Position numbers and translations under genes: made by a program. Positions 23,944 through 31,763 of a stretch of DNA of 33,156 nt are shown piece by piece; the first letter of the stretch is position 1, and each line of letters begins with the position of its first letter. Below the pieces are notes generated by a model that did no database searches, had not been told where the DNA came from, and was given only the letters and a program-made list of their open reading frames with translations. The stretch comes from Paracoccus litorisediminis (GTDB lineage Bacteria; Pseudomonadota; Alphaproteobacteria; Rhodobacterales; Rhodobacteraceae): the NCBI RefSeq assembly GCF_009711205.1, contig NZ_WMIG01000032.1:1-33156 (forward strand). The letters run 5' to 3'.

Positions 23944-24020
23944 TGGTGACCCCGACAGGACTTGAACCTGTAACCTGCCCCTTAGGAGGGGGCTGCTCTA
24001 TCCAGTTGAGCCACGGGGCC
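23944..24020 (-). tRNA. tRNA-Arg (anticodon CCT)
   Basis: A complete 77-nt cloverleaf on the minus strand. The acceptor GGCCCCG pairs with CGGGGTC (one G-T), and the D arm is GCTCAACTGGATAGAGC. The anticodon stem GCCCC/GGGGC encloses loop CTCCTAA with anticodon CCT. The T arm is ACAGG-TTCAAGT-CCTGT, the discriminator base is A, and CCA is encoded. It reads the AGG codon. Confidence 0.96.
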
Positions 24021-24053
24021 GCCGGAGGTTCTTTTGCCCGCATCCAGCGGGAT

Positions 24054-24066
24054 TGGCAAGCTTGCC
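24054..24066. promoter_or_regulatory. 12-bp palindrome between tRNA-Arg and the LacI-type gene
   Basis: GGCAAGCTTGCC (24055-24066) is a perfect palindrome. On the minus strand it includes TTGCCA (24054-24059), the best -35 candidate for the tRNA. On the plus strand it lies about 55 bp before the LacI-type start, with a possible -10 GATAAC at 24083-24088. It has the symmetry of LacI-family operators, so autoregulation is plausible. Confidence 0.4.
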
Positions 24067-24121
24067 GCGAAGGGCCAGACGCGATAACGGTAACAGGATT
24101 GCGTGCCGGAAAAGTCATAAT

Positions 24122-25135
24122 ATGAAAAAACCCCGCCGTCCCCTGACCTTGCGTGATGTGTCGGAAGCCTCGGGCGTCTCCGAGATGACCGTCAGCCGCG
24201 TCCTGCGCAACCGCGGGGACGTGTCGGCCTCGACGCGCGAGAAGGTTCTGACCGCGGCGCGCACGCTGGGCTATGTTCCCAACAAGATCGCGGGCGGGTT
24301 GGCCAGTCAGCGGGTGAACCTTGTCGCAGTCGTCATCCCGTCGCTGTCGAACATGGTTTTCCCCGACGTGCTGGGCGGGATTTCGGCCGAGTTGGACGAT
24401 ACCGGGCTGCAACCGGTGGTGGGGGTCACGAATTACAGCCCCTCGCGTGAGGATGCGGTCCTGTATGACATGCTGTCATGGCGGCCCTCGGGGGTGATCC
24501 TGGCCGGGCTTGAACACAGCGCCGCCGCGCGCGCCATGCTGGACAATGCCGGGCTGCCGGTGGTCGAGATCATGGATATCGACGGCGATCCAATCGACAC
24601 TGCTGTCGGCATCTCGCATCGGCGGGCCGGAGCCGAAATGGCCGAGGAGATCCTGAAGTCCGGCTATCGCCGCATCGGCTTCATCGGCACCCACATGCCC
24701 GAGGACCATCGCGCCCGCAAACGTCTGGCCGGGTTCGAGGAACGTCTGGGCCAGTCCGGCGTCCTGCTGGCCGCGAGGGAATATTATCAGGGCGGGTCGT
24801 CGCTGCAAAAGGGGCGCGAACTGACCGAGCGCATCCTGACCCGCGAGCCCGATCTGGATTTCCTGTATTTCTCGAATGACATGATCGGTGCGGGCGGGCT
24901 GCTGTGGTGCCTTGAAAAGGGCTACGATGTTCCGGGCCAACTGGGGCTTGCGGGCTTCAACGCGGTGGAGCTGCTGGACGGCTTGCCCATGCGCCTGACC
25001 ACCACCGATGCCCGCCGGGTCGAGATCGGGCGGCGCGCCGCGCGCATCGTCGCAGGCAAGGAAGCCGCACCCGAAAACGGTATCGTGGCGCTGGCCCCGA
25101 CCTTCCGCACCGGCGACACCATCCGCAAACCCTGA
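24122..25135 (+). CDS. LacI family transcriptional regulator (GntR/gluconate-type)
   Basis: Sugar-responsive DNA-binding repressor of 337 residues. Residues 9-55 form the LacI helix-turn-helix and hinge (LTLRDVSEASGVSEMTVSRVLRN, then GYVPNKIAGGLASQR). The periplasmic-binding-protein-like effector domain follows, with VAVVIPSLSNMVFPDVLGGI, the RPSGVILAGLEHS strand, the GYRRIGFIGTHMPEDHRARKRLAGF segment and LDFLYFSNDMIGAGGLLWCLEKG. The pattern, including NMVFPDVL, is closest to the gluconate repressors often called GntR. No sugar-utilisation genes lie beside it. ATG 24122 is used; upstream sequence in frame has no site or start of better quality. Confidence 0.9.
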   Translation: MKKPRRPLTLRDVSEASGVSEMTVSRVLRNRGDVSASTREKVLTAARTLGYVPNKIAGGLASQRVNLVAVVIPSLSNMVFPDVLGGISAELDDTGLQPVVGVTNYSPSREDAVLYDMLSWRPSGVILAGLEHSAAARAMLDNAGLPVVEIMDIDGDPIDTAVGISHRRAGAEMAEEILKSGYRRIGFIGTHMPEDHRARKRLAGFEERLGQSGVLLAAREYYQGGSSLQKGRELTERILTREPDLDFLYFSNDMIGAGGLLWCLEKGYDVPGQLGLAGFNAVELLDGLPMRLTTTDARRVEIGRRAARIVAGKEAAPENGIVALAPTFRTGDTIRKP

Positions 25136-25143
25136 AACGGAAA

Positions 25144-25167
25144 CGGGCGCGCCACTCGGCACGCCCG
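25144..25167 (+). terminator. possible terminator of the LacI-type gene
   Basis: CGGGCG pairs with CGCCCG, and after one mismatch GCC pairs with GGC around an ACTC loop. It begins 9 bp after the stop and is followed by CATTGGGTCTTTC. It lies between convergent genes. Confidence 0.5.
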
Positions 25168-25205
25168 CATTGGGTCTTTCAGCAAAGATCTCGTCAGCCG
25201 CGACC

Positions 25206-26009
25206 TTAATTGTAATCGGGGTAGAACAGACCGGCGGGCGAAAGGGTGAATATCTCGCACCCATCGGCGGTCACGCCGATCGAATGTTCGAACTGGGCCG
25301 AGAGCGACTTGTCGCGGGTGACCGCCGTCCAGTCATCGGCAAGAACCTTGGTTTCCGGGCGGCCCAGATTGACCATCGGTTCGATGGTGAAGAACATGCC
25401 CTCCTCCAGAACCGGACCTTTGCCGGGACGACCGAAATGCAGGACGTTCGGCGGCGCGTGGAAGACCCGGCCCAGACCGTGGCCACAGAAGTCGCGCACC
25501 ACCGACATGCGCTGGCTTTCGACATAGGCTTGGATCGCGTATCCGATATCGCCGAAGGTGGCGCCGGGGCGCACGGCCTCGATCCCCTTCATCAGGCTGT
25601 CATGGGTCACCTGAATCAGGCGCTTGGCCTTAACACTGGGCCTGCCCGCGACATACATGCGCGAGCTGTCGCCATACCAGCCGTCGACGATCACGGTCAC
25701 GTCGATGTTCAGGATGTCGCCTTCGGTCAGCAGCTTCTCGCCCGGAATACCGTGGCAGACGACATGGTTCACGCTGATGCAGCTGGCATGTTGATAGCCG
25801 CGATAGCCGATGGTCGCGCTGACCGCGCCCAATTCCTCGACACGGTTGCGGATGAAATCATCCAGCGCGCCGGTGGTCGCACCGGGCTGGACCAGCGGCC
25901 CGACCTCGTCAAGGATCTGCGCCGCGAGCCGCCCGGCCGCGTGCATGCCCTCGAACTCCTGAGGCTCATGGATACGGATACCCTCGCGGGTCTGGCGTGC
26001 GTCGTTCAT
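25206..26009 (-). CDS. map: type I methionine aminopeptidase
   Basis: Removes the N-terminal Met from nascent proteins. The 267-residue product shows the pita-bread fold landmarks: HASCISVNHVVCHGIP with the substrate-site His, and the metal aspartates in LNIDVTVIVDGWYGDSSRM. Further landmarks are GHGLGRVFHAPP with the metal His, FFTIEPMVN with Glu, and AQFEHSIGV with the last Glu. There is no zinc-finger extension. Two ATGs are possible. The one at 26009 has GAGGAAAAG directly upstream and gives MNDARQTREGIRIH, so it is preferred over 26024. Confidence 0.96.
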   Translation of the reverse strand: MNDARQTREGIRIHEPQEFEGMHAAGRLAAQILDEVGPLVQPGATTGALDDFIRNRVEELGAVSATIGYRGYQHASCISVNHVVCHGIPGEKLLTEGDILNIDVTVIVDGWYGDSSRMYVAGRPSVKAKRLIQVTHDSLMKGIEAVRPGATFGDIGYAIQAYVESQRMSVVRDFCGHGLGRVFHAPPNVLHFGRPGKGPVLEEGMFFTIEPMVNLGRPETKVLADDWTAVTRDKSLSAQFEHSIGVTADGCEIFTLSPAGLFYPDYN

Positions 26010-26055
26010 CTTTTCCTCATGCATGGTTGCCCCACAGATAGTCCCGCAGGGCCAC

Positions 26056-26085
26056 TTGTTCCAGTCCCGCGCGCGGACCTATAGA
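26056..26085 (+). promoter_or_regulatory. candidate promoter of the CinA-like gene
   Basis: TTGTTC (26056-26061) and TATAGA (26080-26085) are 18 bp apart. The start of transcription near 26092 would leave a leader of about 29 nt with GAGGAG before the ATG. Confidence 0.5.
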
Positions 26086-26120
26086 TTGTTGCGAGAAAAT
26101 GAACGCCCGAGGAGCGTCCC

Positions 26121-26861
26121 ATGCATTCCGACAATCCTACCGCCGCCATCCTTGTCATCGGGGACGAGATCCTTTCCGGCCGCACACGCGAAGGCAATGC
26201 CCATCATCTGGCCGGGGTGTTGTCCGCGACCGGCTTCGACCTGCGCGAAATCCGCGTCGTGGCCGACGACAATGCCCAGATCGTCGCCGCGATCCGCGCT
26301 TTCGACAAGAGCCTTGGCGGGGCCTATGACCTGCTGTTCACCTCGGGCGGGATCGGGCCGACGCATGACGACATCACTGCCGATGCCGTGGCCGAGGCGC
26401 ATGGCACCACGGTCGAAATCCACCCCGAGGCCCGCGCCATCCTGCAGGCGCGCTGCGACCGGATGGGAACCGAGCTGACCGAGAATCGCCTGCGCATGGC
26501 CCGTATTCCCGTCGGGGCCCAGCTGATCGACAATGCGGTTTCCGGCGCGCCGGGATTCTCGATCGGCAATACCCATGTCATGGCCGGTGTCCCCGAGGTG
26601 TTCCGCGGCATGGTCGCTTGGCTGGTCCCACAACTGCCGGGCGGATCGCCGGTCCAGTCGGACACCATCCTTGTGCGGCGTGGCGAAAGCGACGTGGCCG
26701 AGGGGTTGAAGGCCGTGGCCGAGGAATTCGCGGATCTGTCGCTGGGCTCCTACCCGTTTCAGGACCCGTCGGGCTGGGGCACCAATCTGGTGATCCGCGG
26801 CCTTGATTCCACGCGCGTCGCCGAGGCGATGGCCGCGCTGAAGCAAAGGCTGGACCTGTGA
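26121..26861 (+). CDS. CinA-like molybdopterin-binding domain protein
   Basis: Single MoaB/MogA/CinA-type domain protein of 246 residues. AILVIGDEILSGRTREGNAHHLAGVL is the CinA N-terminal motif, and LLFTSGGIGPTHDDITADAVAEA is the phosphate/pterin-binding segment. Full-length CinA (about 400 residues) also has a C-terminal NMN deamidase domain (PncC), which is absent here, so the protein is the stand-alone form common in alphaproteobacteria. Related domains hydrolyse ADP-ribose in CinA-type enzymes; activity here is not shown. ATG 26121 has GAGGAG 6 nt upstream. The stop overlaps the next gene's GTG by 4 bases. Confidence 0.92.
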   Translation: MHSDNPTAAILVIGDEILSGRTREGNAHHLAGVLSATGFDLREIRVVADDNAQIVAAIRAFDKSLGGAYDLLFTSGGIGPTHDDITADAVAEAHGTTVEIHPEARAILQARCDRMGTELTENRLRMARIPVGAQLIDNAVSGAPGFSIGNTHVMAGVPEVFRGMVAWLVPQLPGGSPVQSDTILVRRGESDVAEGLKAVAEEFADLSLGSYPFQDPSGWGTNLVIRGLDSTRVAEAMAALKQRLDL

Positions 26862-27574
26862 CCCCCGATACCGCCGCCGCCCATGCCTTTGAGGTGACAT
26901 GGCCAGCGGCGGAATATCGGGACAGCGGTGCATTCAGGACCGGACGCGGCCTTGGCGCGGGCGGGCGGGTCAGTTCGACCATCGCCCTGCGCCCGGACTG
27001 GAACCCCGATGATCTGGACGCCGCCGAGGCCGTCCATCACGACTGGGACCAGCGGCCGATGTTTCGGATGCCCGACAGCGATGTGACACTGCGCGAGGCG
27101 CTGCTGGCCCGCGGCTACCGGCAGGAAACCCCGACCGCCGTCATGGCCATCGACTGCGCCGCGCTGACGCATGAGCTGCCGCCAATGACCGCCTTTGCCA
27201 TCTGGCCACCGATTGCGATGCAGCGCGACCTGTGGGCGGCCGGGAACATCTCGGCCGAACGGCAGGCGGTGATGGAACGTGTGAACGGTCCCCATACGTC
27301 GATTCTGGGGCGGATCGACGACCGCGCGGCGGGGGCGGGTTTCGTCGCAATCGCGGGCAATGTCGCGATGGTCCATGCGGTCGAGGTCGCGCCGCAGTTC
27401 CGGCGTCGCGGGCTGGCAAGCCACCTGATCCGCGCCGCGGCAGATTGGGCCAGCGCCAATGGGGCCGCGCGAATGGGCCTTGCCGTCAGTCGCGGCAATA
27501 CCGGCGCGCGGACGCTATATGACCGGCTGGGCTTTGTCGAGATCGGCGCCTACAGCTACTGGGCGCGGCCTTAA
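26858..27574 (+). CDS. GNAT family N-acetyltransferase
   Basis: Predicted acetyl-CoA-dependent acetyltransferase; the acceptor is unknown. In the 238-residue product the GNAT fold occupies the C-terminal half. VAMVHAVEVAPQFRRRGLASHLIRAAADWA (about 168-197) carries the R-x-x-G-x-A acetyl-CoA loop, and VSRGNTGARTLYDRLGFVEIGAYSYW is the final motif. The N-terminal 100 residues are a divergent second half-domain. GTG 26858 shares GTGA with the upstream stop, so it is coupled to the CinA-like gene. Its TAA overlaps the TAA of the convergent gene in a shared TTAA. Confidence 0.88.
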   Translation: MTPDTAAAHAFEVTWPAAEYRDSGAFRTGRGLGAGGRVSSTIALRPDWNPDDLDAAEAVHHDWDQRPMFRMPDSDVTLREALLARGYRQETPTAVMAIDCAALTHELPPMTAFAIWPPIAMQRDLWAAGNISAERQAVMERVNGPHTSILGRIDDRAAGAGFVAIAGNVAMVHAVEVAPQFRRRGLASHLIRAAADWASANGAARMGLAVSRGNTGARTLYDRLGFVEIGAYSYWARP

Positions 27575-27957
27575 TTCCCCAGCGCGATGCGGCGCAGCTC
27601 GCGCTTGACCAGATCAAGTTCGCTGCGCAGCAGGACGATTTCGGCGCGCAGGTCGTGATCCAGTTGCCGCCCGGCAACGATGTTGAGCGAGGCCAGATGG
27701 AAGGCGCCGGGCTGCAGGGCCTCGCCTTCCTTGCCCTCATCCTCCATCAGAATGAAGCTTTGCACGCCGTCCGACAGTTTTTGCGACGGAATGGCGGCGG
27801 CGATGCGCCAGCTGCCCTCTTCGTCGCCGGTCGTCACGCGGGCCTCGCCGACGCGTTCGCCCAGATGCACCAGCACCAGCCGGACGGGTGCGGTGTCGCG
27901 GCGCAGGATGCCCTGCCAGATGCCGCTTTTCAGTCCCAGAGATTCAAATCTGTCCAA
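27571..27957 (-). CDS. conserved hypothetical protein, 128 aa
   Basis: I do not recognise a family. The product has a beta-rich N-terminal half (GIWQGILRR, VRLVLVHLGERVGEARVT, WRIAAAIPSQKLSDGVQSFILMED). It ends in a helix with heptad-like spacing (LRAEIVLLRSELDLVKRELRRIAL), which suggests a coiled coil and oligomerisation. No signal peptide is seen. The start is TTG 27957, with GAGG 5 nt upstream, and it lies 10 bp after the previous gene's stop, so it is cotranscribed with it. The stop codon is shared in TTAA with the convergent acetyltransferase. Confidence 0.75.
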   Translation of the reverse strand: MDRFESLGLKSGIWQGILRRDTAPVRLVLVHLGERVGEARVTTGDEEGSWRIAAAIPSQKLSDGVQSFILMEDEGKEGEALQPGAFHLASLNIVAGRQLDHDLRAEIVLLRSELDLVKRELRRIALGN

Positions 27958-27967
27958 CTTGGCCTCG

Positions 27968-28753
27968 TCAGAAATCGGCCCGCAAATGGCGGGACAGGAA
28001 CAACTCGCGGATTTCGACCGCGCTCATGCCGGGAGATTCAAAGATCAGGTCCAGCCAGATCTTCTCAAGCCGCTTCTCGTTCATCTCGGTATAGGCCAGA
28101 TCGAACTCGATCACCCGCTGGCTTTGCAACCCGGCCTCCAGCCCGTGCAGATGCTGCAGCACCTCGTCGGTATTCGGGCCGTGGCCGATGTTCAGGCGGG
28201 CATAGACGTTCAGCGGACGCTCCAGCACCAGCGTCGTTTCCAGCCGCAGGATATGGTTGCGGGTCAGCCCCTCCAGCGCCTCGGTCGGCAGGTCGATCGA
28301 GATCGACAGGAAGCTGCCGGTGAAGCCAAAGACCTCAAGCCGCATGCCAAAGGGCGACAGATCGGTCGCGCGGGGGTTCTGCACCTGCTCAAGGATCATG
28401 GCGCGTTCGTTGCAATCGTGCCAGACCGCCGCCCGATCCCCCAGCCGTGTGCCCGGCTCGGGGACTGCAACCCCGCGCGGCGTGATGTGGCCGGCCATGA
28501 AGCCCGGACGCCAGCGCCAATCCGTCCCGCCGGGCAGATCCAACGCATCCAGCGCCACGCGCGAAATCGAGGCCTTGCGGTCGCCCCGCATCAGGAAACG
28601 GTTCAGGCTGGCGCGCAGGGCGTGGGCCTCATCCGCCAGTCCGCGGATACGGCCATGCGCCATGAATTCGACGCTTTCCGCCATCTCGGCCCATTGGCGC
28701 ATCGCGCGCTCACGGGATTTCCGGTCAAGCCACCTGCCCGGTCTCACCGCCAT
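27968..28753 (-). CDS. conserved hypothetical protein, 261 aa (possibly DUF6478)
   Basis: A basic N-terminal helical region (residues 1-60, RWLDRKSRERAMRQWAEMAE) precedes a mostly beta domain of about 200 residues. That domain includes WRWRPGFMAGHITPRGVAVPEPGTRLGDRAAVWHD and LEVFGFTGSFLSISIDLP, with ARLNIGHGPNTDEVLQHL further on. It resembles proteins I associate with Rhodobacterales and the name DUF6478, but I cannot check this. No catalytic motif, signal peptide or membrane helix is evident. ATG 28753 has GAGGG 6-7 nt upstream. The 128-aa protein gene follows 10 bp downstream, so the two probably act together. Confidence 0.8.
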   Translation of the reverse strand: MAVRPGRWLDRKSRERAMRQWAEMAESVEFMAHGRIRGLADEAHALRASLNRFLMRGDRKASISRVALDALDLPGGTDWRWRPGFMAGHITPRGVAVPEPGTRLGDRAAVWHDCNERAMILEQVQNPRATDLSPFGMRLEVFGFTGSFLSISIDLPTEALEGLTRNHILRLETTLVLERPLNVYARLNIGHGPNTDEVLQHLHGLEAGLQSQRVIEFDLAYTEMNEKRLEKIWLDLIFESPGMSAVEIRELFLSRHLRADF

Positions 28754-28945
28754 TCGACGCCCTCATCATTCATTGATCCAAACAAGAACTTGTCTGCCAC
28801 GGCAACGTGACGGCCGCCGAGGCTTATGCGCTAAGCGATCTTAAGGCACAGCCAGCCCGACCCGGCAAGGGCCCCCGACCGCCAAACAACGCGGCATTTT
28901 GCCGGATGCGGGCGATCCGACCGCAACAGCCCGTGATCTCGGCAG

Positions 28946-29269
28946 TCAACCCGCCGCCCGGTCCAGACGGGCCGCCATGATCAGATCGTTCATGGTCACG
29001 CCCCCGGCGGAATGGGTGGTGAACGTGACCGTGGCCTGTCCCCAGCCAAAGGCGATGTCGGGATGGTGGTTTGCGGCCTCGGCCTGCCACGCGGCCAGAT
29101 TGGCCAGAGCAGCGGCCTGCCGGAAATTCTTGAACCGCCATTCGCGCCGGATCGCCTTGCCACCTTCGGTCAGGCTCCAGTCAGGCAGTTCCGCCAGCCT
29201 TACCGCCAGTTCGGACGCGGCCAATGCGGGCGCGCCGTCGATAATGGTGCCTTCGGCCAATGTCGTCAT
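28946..29269 (-). CDS. phhB: 4a-hydroxytetrahydrobiopterin dehydratase
   Basis: Pterin-4a-carbinolamine dehydratase that recycles the pterin cofactor of aromatic amino acid hydroxylases. The 107-residue product has the family signature: EAANHHPDIAFGWGQATVTFTTHSAGGVTMNDLIMA, with the His-His-Pro pair, a second His and the terminal Asp. LPDWSLTEGGKAIRREWRFKNF is the usual N-terminal sheet. ATG 29269 has GAGGGGG upstream; a longer in-frame reading overlaps cls and is rejected. It starts 10 bp after the cls stop, so they form one operon. No phenylalanine hydroxylase gene is in the window. Confidence 0.94.
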   Translation of the reverse strand: MTTLAEGTIIDGAPALAASELAVRLAELPDWSLTEGGKAIRREWRFKNFRQAAALANLAAWQAEAANHHPDIAFGWGQATVTFTTHSAGGVTMNDLIMAARLDRAAG

Positions 29270-29279
29270 GATCGCCCCC

Positions 29280-30716
29280 TCACAGGATCGGCGCCGCCAG
29301 CGCCAGCAGGTTGTTGCGCAGCCGCCGCCACAGGGACCAGGCCCGGATCTCGCCAATGGTGATCGATTCGGACCGCGCGATATAGGATTCCTGACGGGCG
29401 TCCAACTCGGCGGTCAGGTCCTCGCCAACGAACAGCATGTTCATCTCGTAGTTCAACTCGAAGCTGCGGCGGTCCATATTGGCGCTGCCCAGCATGGACA
29501 TGCGCCCGTCGGCGGTAATGATCTTGGCGTGAAGCAGCCCGTCCTGGAACAGCATCAGCTTAACCCCAGCCGAGACGAGACCATAGTAGAACCCCTCGGA
29601 CGTTGCCTGCACCACCAGCGAGTCATTGCGCGCGGGCAGGATCATCGTCACATCGACGCCGCGCCGCGCCGCCGTGCGGATCGCGGTGTCCAGTGAACTA
29701 TCGGGCACGTAATAGGGCGTGGTGATCACCAGCTTTTCACGCGCGGCATGGAACATGGTCGCCATGCAATCCGAAAGCGTCCCCTGCCGGTCATCCGGCC
29801 CGGTCGCCACGACCTGCGCGATGTCGCCCTGCGGCAGCACCGAGGGCACGGTCTGCAGCATGTCGCCCAGATCCTCTCGCGCATAGCTCATCCAGTCCTG
29901 CAGAAAGACCGCCTGCATCTGGCGAACCACCGGCCCTTCGATTCGCAGCAAGACATCGACCCAGGGGGCATAGCGCGGCTTTACCGCAAATGCCTTGTCG
30001 GCGCAGTTCCGGCTGCCGGTAAAGCCCAGCACATGGTCGATCACCACGATCTTGCGGTGATTGCGCAGGTCCATGCGCCGGAACAGACCGCCGATGATCG
30101 GCAGGCCAAGCGGCAGAGCCTCGACGCATTCCGCGCCCGCCTCACGCAGCTCGCGCCAGCTCTCGGAATAGCTGAACGCACGCGAACCGAAGGCGTCGAT
30201 GACCGCGCGCACCGTGACGCCCCTTTGAGCGGCGCGGATGGCGGCTTGTGCGACGGCGCGACCGGACACGTCATCCAGCCAGATATAGAACAGCAGATGG
30301 ACATGATCCTGCGCGCTGTCGATGGCCGCCACCAGATCGTCGATGGCGCTGTCTTCCTCAGAGAGCAGGCTCGCGCGGTTGCCCGCGACCGCACCGAACC
30401 CCGTGGTCGCCCGATTCGCGGCGATCAGGGGGGCGGCGAAATCGGGCGGGTTGCGCACCAGTTCGGGGCTGGGCCGCCACAGGCCCGACAGCCGAGAGCG
30501 GACATTGGCCATATGCTCGACCTCGGCGCCGCGGGTACGAATCTCTCCGAAAAGCACATAGGCAATGATGCCGATCAGCGGCACCAGCTCGATCACCAAT
30601 ATCCATGACAGGCGGACCGTGGGTTCCAGCCGCGGACGCAGAAGCACGCGGACGGATACCGCCAGCGCGATTGCATAGTGAATGAACACAAACATCTGGG
30701 TCCACATGCCTGACAT
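29280..30716 (-). CDS. cls: cardiolipin synthase
   Basis: Phospholipase D-type enzyme that condenses two phosphatidylglycerols into cardiolipin at the inner membrane. The 478-residue product has two N-terminal helices (FVFIHYAIALAVSVRVLL and LSWILVIELVPLIGIIAYVLFG) and two HKD motifs. The first is MDLRNHRKIVVIDHVLGFTGSRN. The second is LLHAKIITADGRMSMLGSANMDRRSFELNYE. The start is not certain: ATG 30716, ATG 30707 or TTG 30743 are possible and none has a strong ribosome-binding site; 30716 is given. The upstream region is shared with divergent accD and carries an 18-bp palindrome. phhB follows in the same operon. Confidence 0.94.
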   Translation of the reverse strand: MSGMWTQMFVFIHYAIALAVSVRVLLRPRLEPTVRLSWILVIELVPLIGIIAYVLFGEIRTRGAEVEHMANVRSRLSGLWRPSPELVRNPPDFAAPLIAANRATTGFGAVAGNRASLLSEEDSAIDDLVAAIDSAQDHVHLLFYIWLDDVSGRAVAQAAIRAAQRGVTVRAVIDAFGSRAFSYSESWRELREAGAECVEALPLGLPIIGGLFRRMDLRNHRKIVVIDHVLGFTGSRNCADKAFAVKPRYAPWVDVLLRIEGPVVRQMQAVFLQDWMSYAREDLGDMLQTVPSVLPQGDIAQVVATGPDDRQGTLSDCMATMFHAAREKLVITTPYYVPDSSLDTAIRTAARRGVDVTMILPARNDSLVVQATSEGFYYGLVSAGVKLMLFQDGLLHAKIITADGRMSMLGSANMDRRSFELNYEMNMLFVGEDLTAELDARQESYIARSESITIGEIRAWSLWRRLRNNLLALAAPIL

Positions 30717-30731
30717 CAAAGCCCGGCCAGC

Positions 30732-30749
30732 GCGGAATTGCAATTCCGC
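30732..30749. promoter_or_regulatory. 18-bp perfect palindrome, putative operator
   Basis: GCGGAATTGCAATTCCGC is a perfect palindrome between the divergent cls and accD genes. It contains TTGCAA (30738-30743), the best -35 for accD, so a bound repressor would block that promoter. Its position next to fatty-acid and phospholipid genes suggests a lipid-responsive regulator; this is inference. Confidence 0.5.
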
Positions 30750-30766
30750 TGCCGTTTGCCTAAGTG
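30738..30766 (+). promoter_or_regulatory. candidate promoter of accD-folC
   Basis: TTGCAA (30738-30743) and TAAGTG (30761-30766) are 17 bp apart. Transcription would start near 30773 and leave a leader of about 27 nt. Confidence 0.45.
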
Positions 30767-30799
30767 GACGGCTGAAGACAGCGCAAGGGGCCTTCTCGG

Positions 30800-31750
30800 A
30801 TGAACTGGATCACCAACTATGTGCGTCCGCGCATCAATTCGCTGTTCTCGCGCCGCGAAGTGCCCGAGAACCTGTGGACCAAATGCCCGGAATGCGGAAA
30901 CATGCTGTTCCACCGGGAACTTGCAGACAATCTGAATGTCTGCACCCATTGTGACCACCACCTTGCGATCACCCCGCGCGACCGATTTGCCGCGCTGTTC
31001 GACGGTGGCGTCTTCAACGAGGTCAAGGTCCCCGAGCCGATCGCCGACCCGCTGCAGTTCCGCGACCAGAAAAAATATCCCGACCGGATGAAGGCCTCGC
31101 AGAAATCCACTGGCGAGAAAGAAGCCATGCTGGTCGCCGAGGGCGAGATGGGCCGCACCCCCGTCGTTCTGGCGGCGCAGGACTTTTCCTTCATGGCCGG
31201 CTCGATGGGCATGTATGTCGGCAACGCCATCATCGCCGCCGCCGAGCGCGCGGTGAAGCTGAAGCGCCCGCTGGTGCTGTTTTCCGCAGCCGGTGGCGCA
31301 CGCATGCAGGAAGGCATCCTGTCGCTGATGCAGATGCCGCGCACCACCGTCGCGGTGCAGATGCTGAAGGAAGCAAAGCTTCCCTATATCGTCGTCCTGA
31401 CCCATCCGACGACTGGCGGCGTGACCGCCAGCTACGCCATGCTGGGCGACATCCAGATCGCCGAGCCGAACGCCCTGATCTGCTTTGCCGGTCCCCGCGT
31501 GATCGAACAGACCATCCGTGAAAAACTGCCCGAGGGCTTCCAGCGCGCCGAATACCTGCTGGATCACGGCATGCTGGACCGCGTGACCCATCGCAAGAAG
31601 ATGCGCGAGGAGCTGATCTCGATCCTGCGCATGGTCATGCGCCAGCCCGCGCCGATCGCAGCCGACCTGCCCGCGCCGGGCAGCATCGCACAGCCCGCGG
31701 CCGAACACGCGCCCGCGGCTGCCCCGGAACCTGCCGCGAAACCCGCCTGA
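30800..31750 (+). CDS. accD: acetyl-CoA carboxylase carboxyltransferase subunit beta
   Basis: Beta subunit of the carboxyltransferase that, with AccA, moves carboxyl from biotin to acetyl-CoA to make malonyl-CoA for fatty acid synthesis. In the 316-residue product an N-terminal zinc ribbon has Cys29, Cys32, Cys48 and Cys51. The crotonase-fold core carries GSMGMYVGNAIIAAAERA, LVLFSAAGGARMQEGILSLMQM, THPTTGGVTASYAMLGDI and FAGPRVIEQTIREKLPEGFQ. The last 30 residues are a Pro/Ala-rich tail outside the fold. ATG 30800 has AAGGGG upstream. folC follows 13 bp later, the accD-folC pairing common in proteobacteria. Confidence 0.97.
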   Translation: MNWITNYVRPRINSLFSRREVPENLWTKCPECGNMLFHRELADNLNVCTHCDHHLAITPRDRFAALFDGGVFNEVKVPEPIADPLQFRDQKKYPDRMKASQKSTGEKEAMLVAEGEMGRTPVVLAAQDFSFMAGSMGMYVGNAIIAAAERAVKLKRPLVLFSAAGGARMQEGILSLMQMPRTTVAVQMLKEAKLPYIVVLTHPTTGGVTASYAMLGDIQIAEPNALICFAGPRVIEQTIREKLPEGFQRAEYLLDHGMLDRVTHRKKMREELISILRMVMRQPAPIAADLPAPGSIAQPAAEHAPAAAPEPAAKPA

Positions 31751-31763
31751 GCGGGGCCGCGCG

